From Archegozetes longisetosus (Eukaryota > Arthropoda > Arachnida > Sarcoptiformes > Trhypochthoniidae): DNA of 64,000 nt. Where the stretch lies: positions 11,736,001-11,800,000 of the forward strand of contig JAEMBT020000005.1 of the NCBI GenBank assembly GCA_018873245.2. The letters run 5' to 3'. A program made the position numbers and the translations under genes. Positions 62,401 to 64,000 of this stretch are shown here, piece by piece (position 1 is the first letter of the stretch; every line of letters begins with the position of its first letter). The notes beneath the pieces were generated by a model that ran no database searches, had not been told where the DNA came from, and was given only the letters and a program-made list of their open reading frames with translations.

Positions 62401-64000
62401 TGCAATTTGTGTCTAATATAGTCTAAAGTATTTTTATTTGCAGTAGTAATAATCAAAATATAAATTAATAAAATACTTCATCTATTGATTAAAATGCAGA
62501 CGAATTGACTTATTCAAATATTTGAGCTTCATATATAAATCATAAGTGCACTCTGTTCGAGTTGATTGGAGAGAGCTTTTTCTCATTCTGACTAATCACT
62601 TTGACTTTAGTTCAGAATAAAAGGTCATAGAAATGATTCTTAATATCTCTGATCATTTCGATTCAAGCAATAATAGGTTGAATAGAAAAATACATTCAAC
62701 TCAATAGAATGTAGCACCAAATAATTTCTAATAATTCTTTTTGAAAACTTTCTTAGACGAGTCAGTATTTAATTAGAACTTTCAAATGAAAGCTTGAAAT
62801 ATCTCGAGAAAGTTATAAATATATTTATTATTATTAATCTCATTTGCAATTGGATCAAAAAATATTATTCTATTTATCTTTTTGAGAGCGAATCTTGGCC
62901 GAATTCTTAGTATGTTGCAATTTTTTGACTCATGAATTAAATGACAGCAAATTTGCATTTAGAATTACTAGCTTAAACAAAAATATTCTCATATAATAAA
63001 AAAGTTATTTCTGCTCTTCAAACAAAGTCAATTTTAGTAATTAAAGACAACCATTTCTGACACCTGTACAGAGGAATAATTGATAAACTATTTCATAGAT
63101 TTGAACAACAATTAGATAATCACAGATTGAATGAAATACTTCTTCCGATTGAGATAAAGTTTGACTAAAATATAGGGAATACATTTCTAGTTAGATCATG
63201 AATTCTTACTGAAATTTTGTTTTTTGAAGTGTACTGGAGTTTCAATTTTTAAGAACTAGGAAGCAACCCTTAATAGAGTATAATATAACAATAGAAACAC
63301 AACAGATCATTGATCGCTACATGAGATGTCATATGAAATATTGCTTTTGAAAGTGAAAATAAAATATATTTGTTTAGGGAAAATATTTCTATTTCTATAA
63401 AGCAATAGAAAAACTTTCAACTTGTTCATAGCATGTATAATATATTTTTAGATGTTATTTCTAAAAGTAATGTTATTTTGTGTTTTTCAAAATAAAATAC
63501 TAAAAACTTATTACTTGTTATGGCATTTTATAAACTTATTGAAATAAAGCCTATAATTTAGTCTTATGTTAAATGACGTGTAAGTAAAATAAAAATTTAG
63601 ATAAAACACACATTTAGTAAATGTATTTAATATTAACGTATAATCGGAGCTGAAAAATTATGCTAAAAGCATAAAAGCATAAAATCTACAAATTTGAAAG
63701 CATAATTATTCAGCTTTACGCATAATAAAGCATGAAATATATATAAAAGTATAACAAATGTGAGGTTTCTTCTCATATTTGTATAGAAAGAAGTCTATCA
63801 ATAACAAAGTTTTGTCGCGAATAGAAATGGCTTTTCTTTAGAAAAGAGTACTTCTAGTGACGATTCACAGATTTATATATAAGTCATATATGTATTCGTA
63901 TCTGTAATTTAAAGGCTTTTATTAATGTATATGAAGCGTGATGAAAATAATTCCGAAGTCAATCAAAAAGTTTTCGAAACGTGTGGAAAATGTATTTCTA

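Larger units (their letters stand above)
42120..64000. repeat. Segmental duplication, gene B copy
   Basis: Diverged copy of about 2040-20270, in the same orientation. The offset grows from about 40.1 kb at the left to 43.7 kb at the right because of insertions. It includes side-like exons 2-4 and most of intron 1. Similarity is patchy, with conserved blocks between drifted sequence. It continues to the window edge, so the right end is not seen. Confidence 0.85.
55391..64000. other. Gene B intron 1, distal part (open at window edge)
   Basis: AT-rich, with patches matching gene A intron 1 to the last base. A putative transposon fragment (58941-59462), a 23-24-bp minisatellite (62271-62400) and a small coding-like ORF (61303-61425) are listed separately. 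No exon in the gene B chain was found, consistent with exon 1 lying further right. Confidence 0.5.

Noticed and set aside
1-64000. tRNA, rRNA, CRISPR arrays, viral or retrotransposon polymerase genes
   Set aside because: Looked for by eye on both strands; no supporting motif or conserved domain seen.

Overview
This is an AT-rich animal nuclear sequence. Genes are split into short exons with GT-AG introns, 2-bp microsatellites and decayed MITE-like insertions are common, and there are no operons, Shine-Dalgarno sites or long uninterrupted ORFs. The encoded proteins belong to the arthropod Sidestep (Side) family of immunoglobulin-superfamily adhesion receptors. A short (CCTAA)3 tract, the arthropod telomere unit, fits an arthropod source but proves little. 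I cannot place the species further.

The window holds two tandem, same-direction (minus-strand) paralogous side-like genes. Gene A has its first four coding exons here: exon 1 at 27975-28089 (signal peptide), then exons 2-4 at 3822-3856, 3159-3236 and 2980-3019. The rest of gene A lies left of base 1. Gene B has exons 2-15 here, from 44309-44343 down to 30409-31477. These join in frame into 821 residues: five Ig-like domains, one FN3-like domain, one transmembrane helix and a 124-residue cytoplasmic tail. Its signal-peptide exon should lie beyond base 64000. All reading phases across the assembled junctions agree, which is strong internal support for the gene models. Neither gene was visible as a single long ORF.

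Layout: 1-3.9 kb holds gene A exons 4-2. 3.9-28.0 kb is gene A's giant first intron (24.1 kb). 28.1-30.4 kb is the intergenic gap, with gene A's likely promoter and gene B's 3' UTR. 30.4-44.3 kb holds gene B exons 15-2. 44.3-64 kb is gene B's first intron, still open at the window edge. Bases about 2.0-20.3 kb and 42.1-64.0 kb are diverged copies of one another, as expected if one ancestral locus of about 40 kb was duplicated in tandem. In the exons shared by both copies, nearly all differences are synonymous, so both genes look functional.

The most unusual signal is in the two first introns. Long blocks of non-coding DNA have stayed alike between the copies while the DNA around them has drifted. 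The strongest is a 102-base run with no difference at all (12395-12496 and 55084-55185), inside a roughly 600-bp conserved region; it is more conserved per base than the coding exons. These are good candidates for shared intronic enhancers or an unrecognised RNA. Other points of note are a hAT-like insertion in gene A's intron that splits a conserved block, a decayed tandem copy of exon 5, and several short coding-like ORFs or gene fragments nested in introns that I could not identify.
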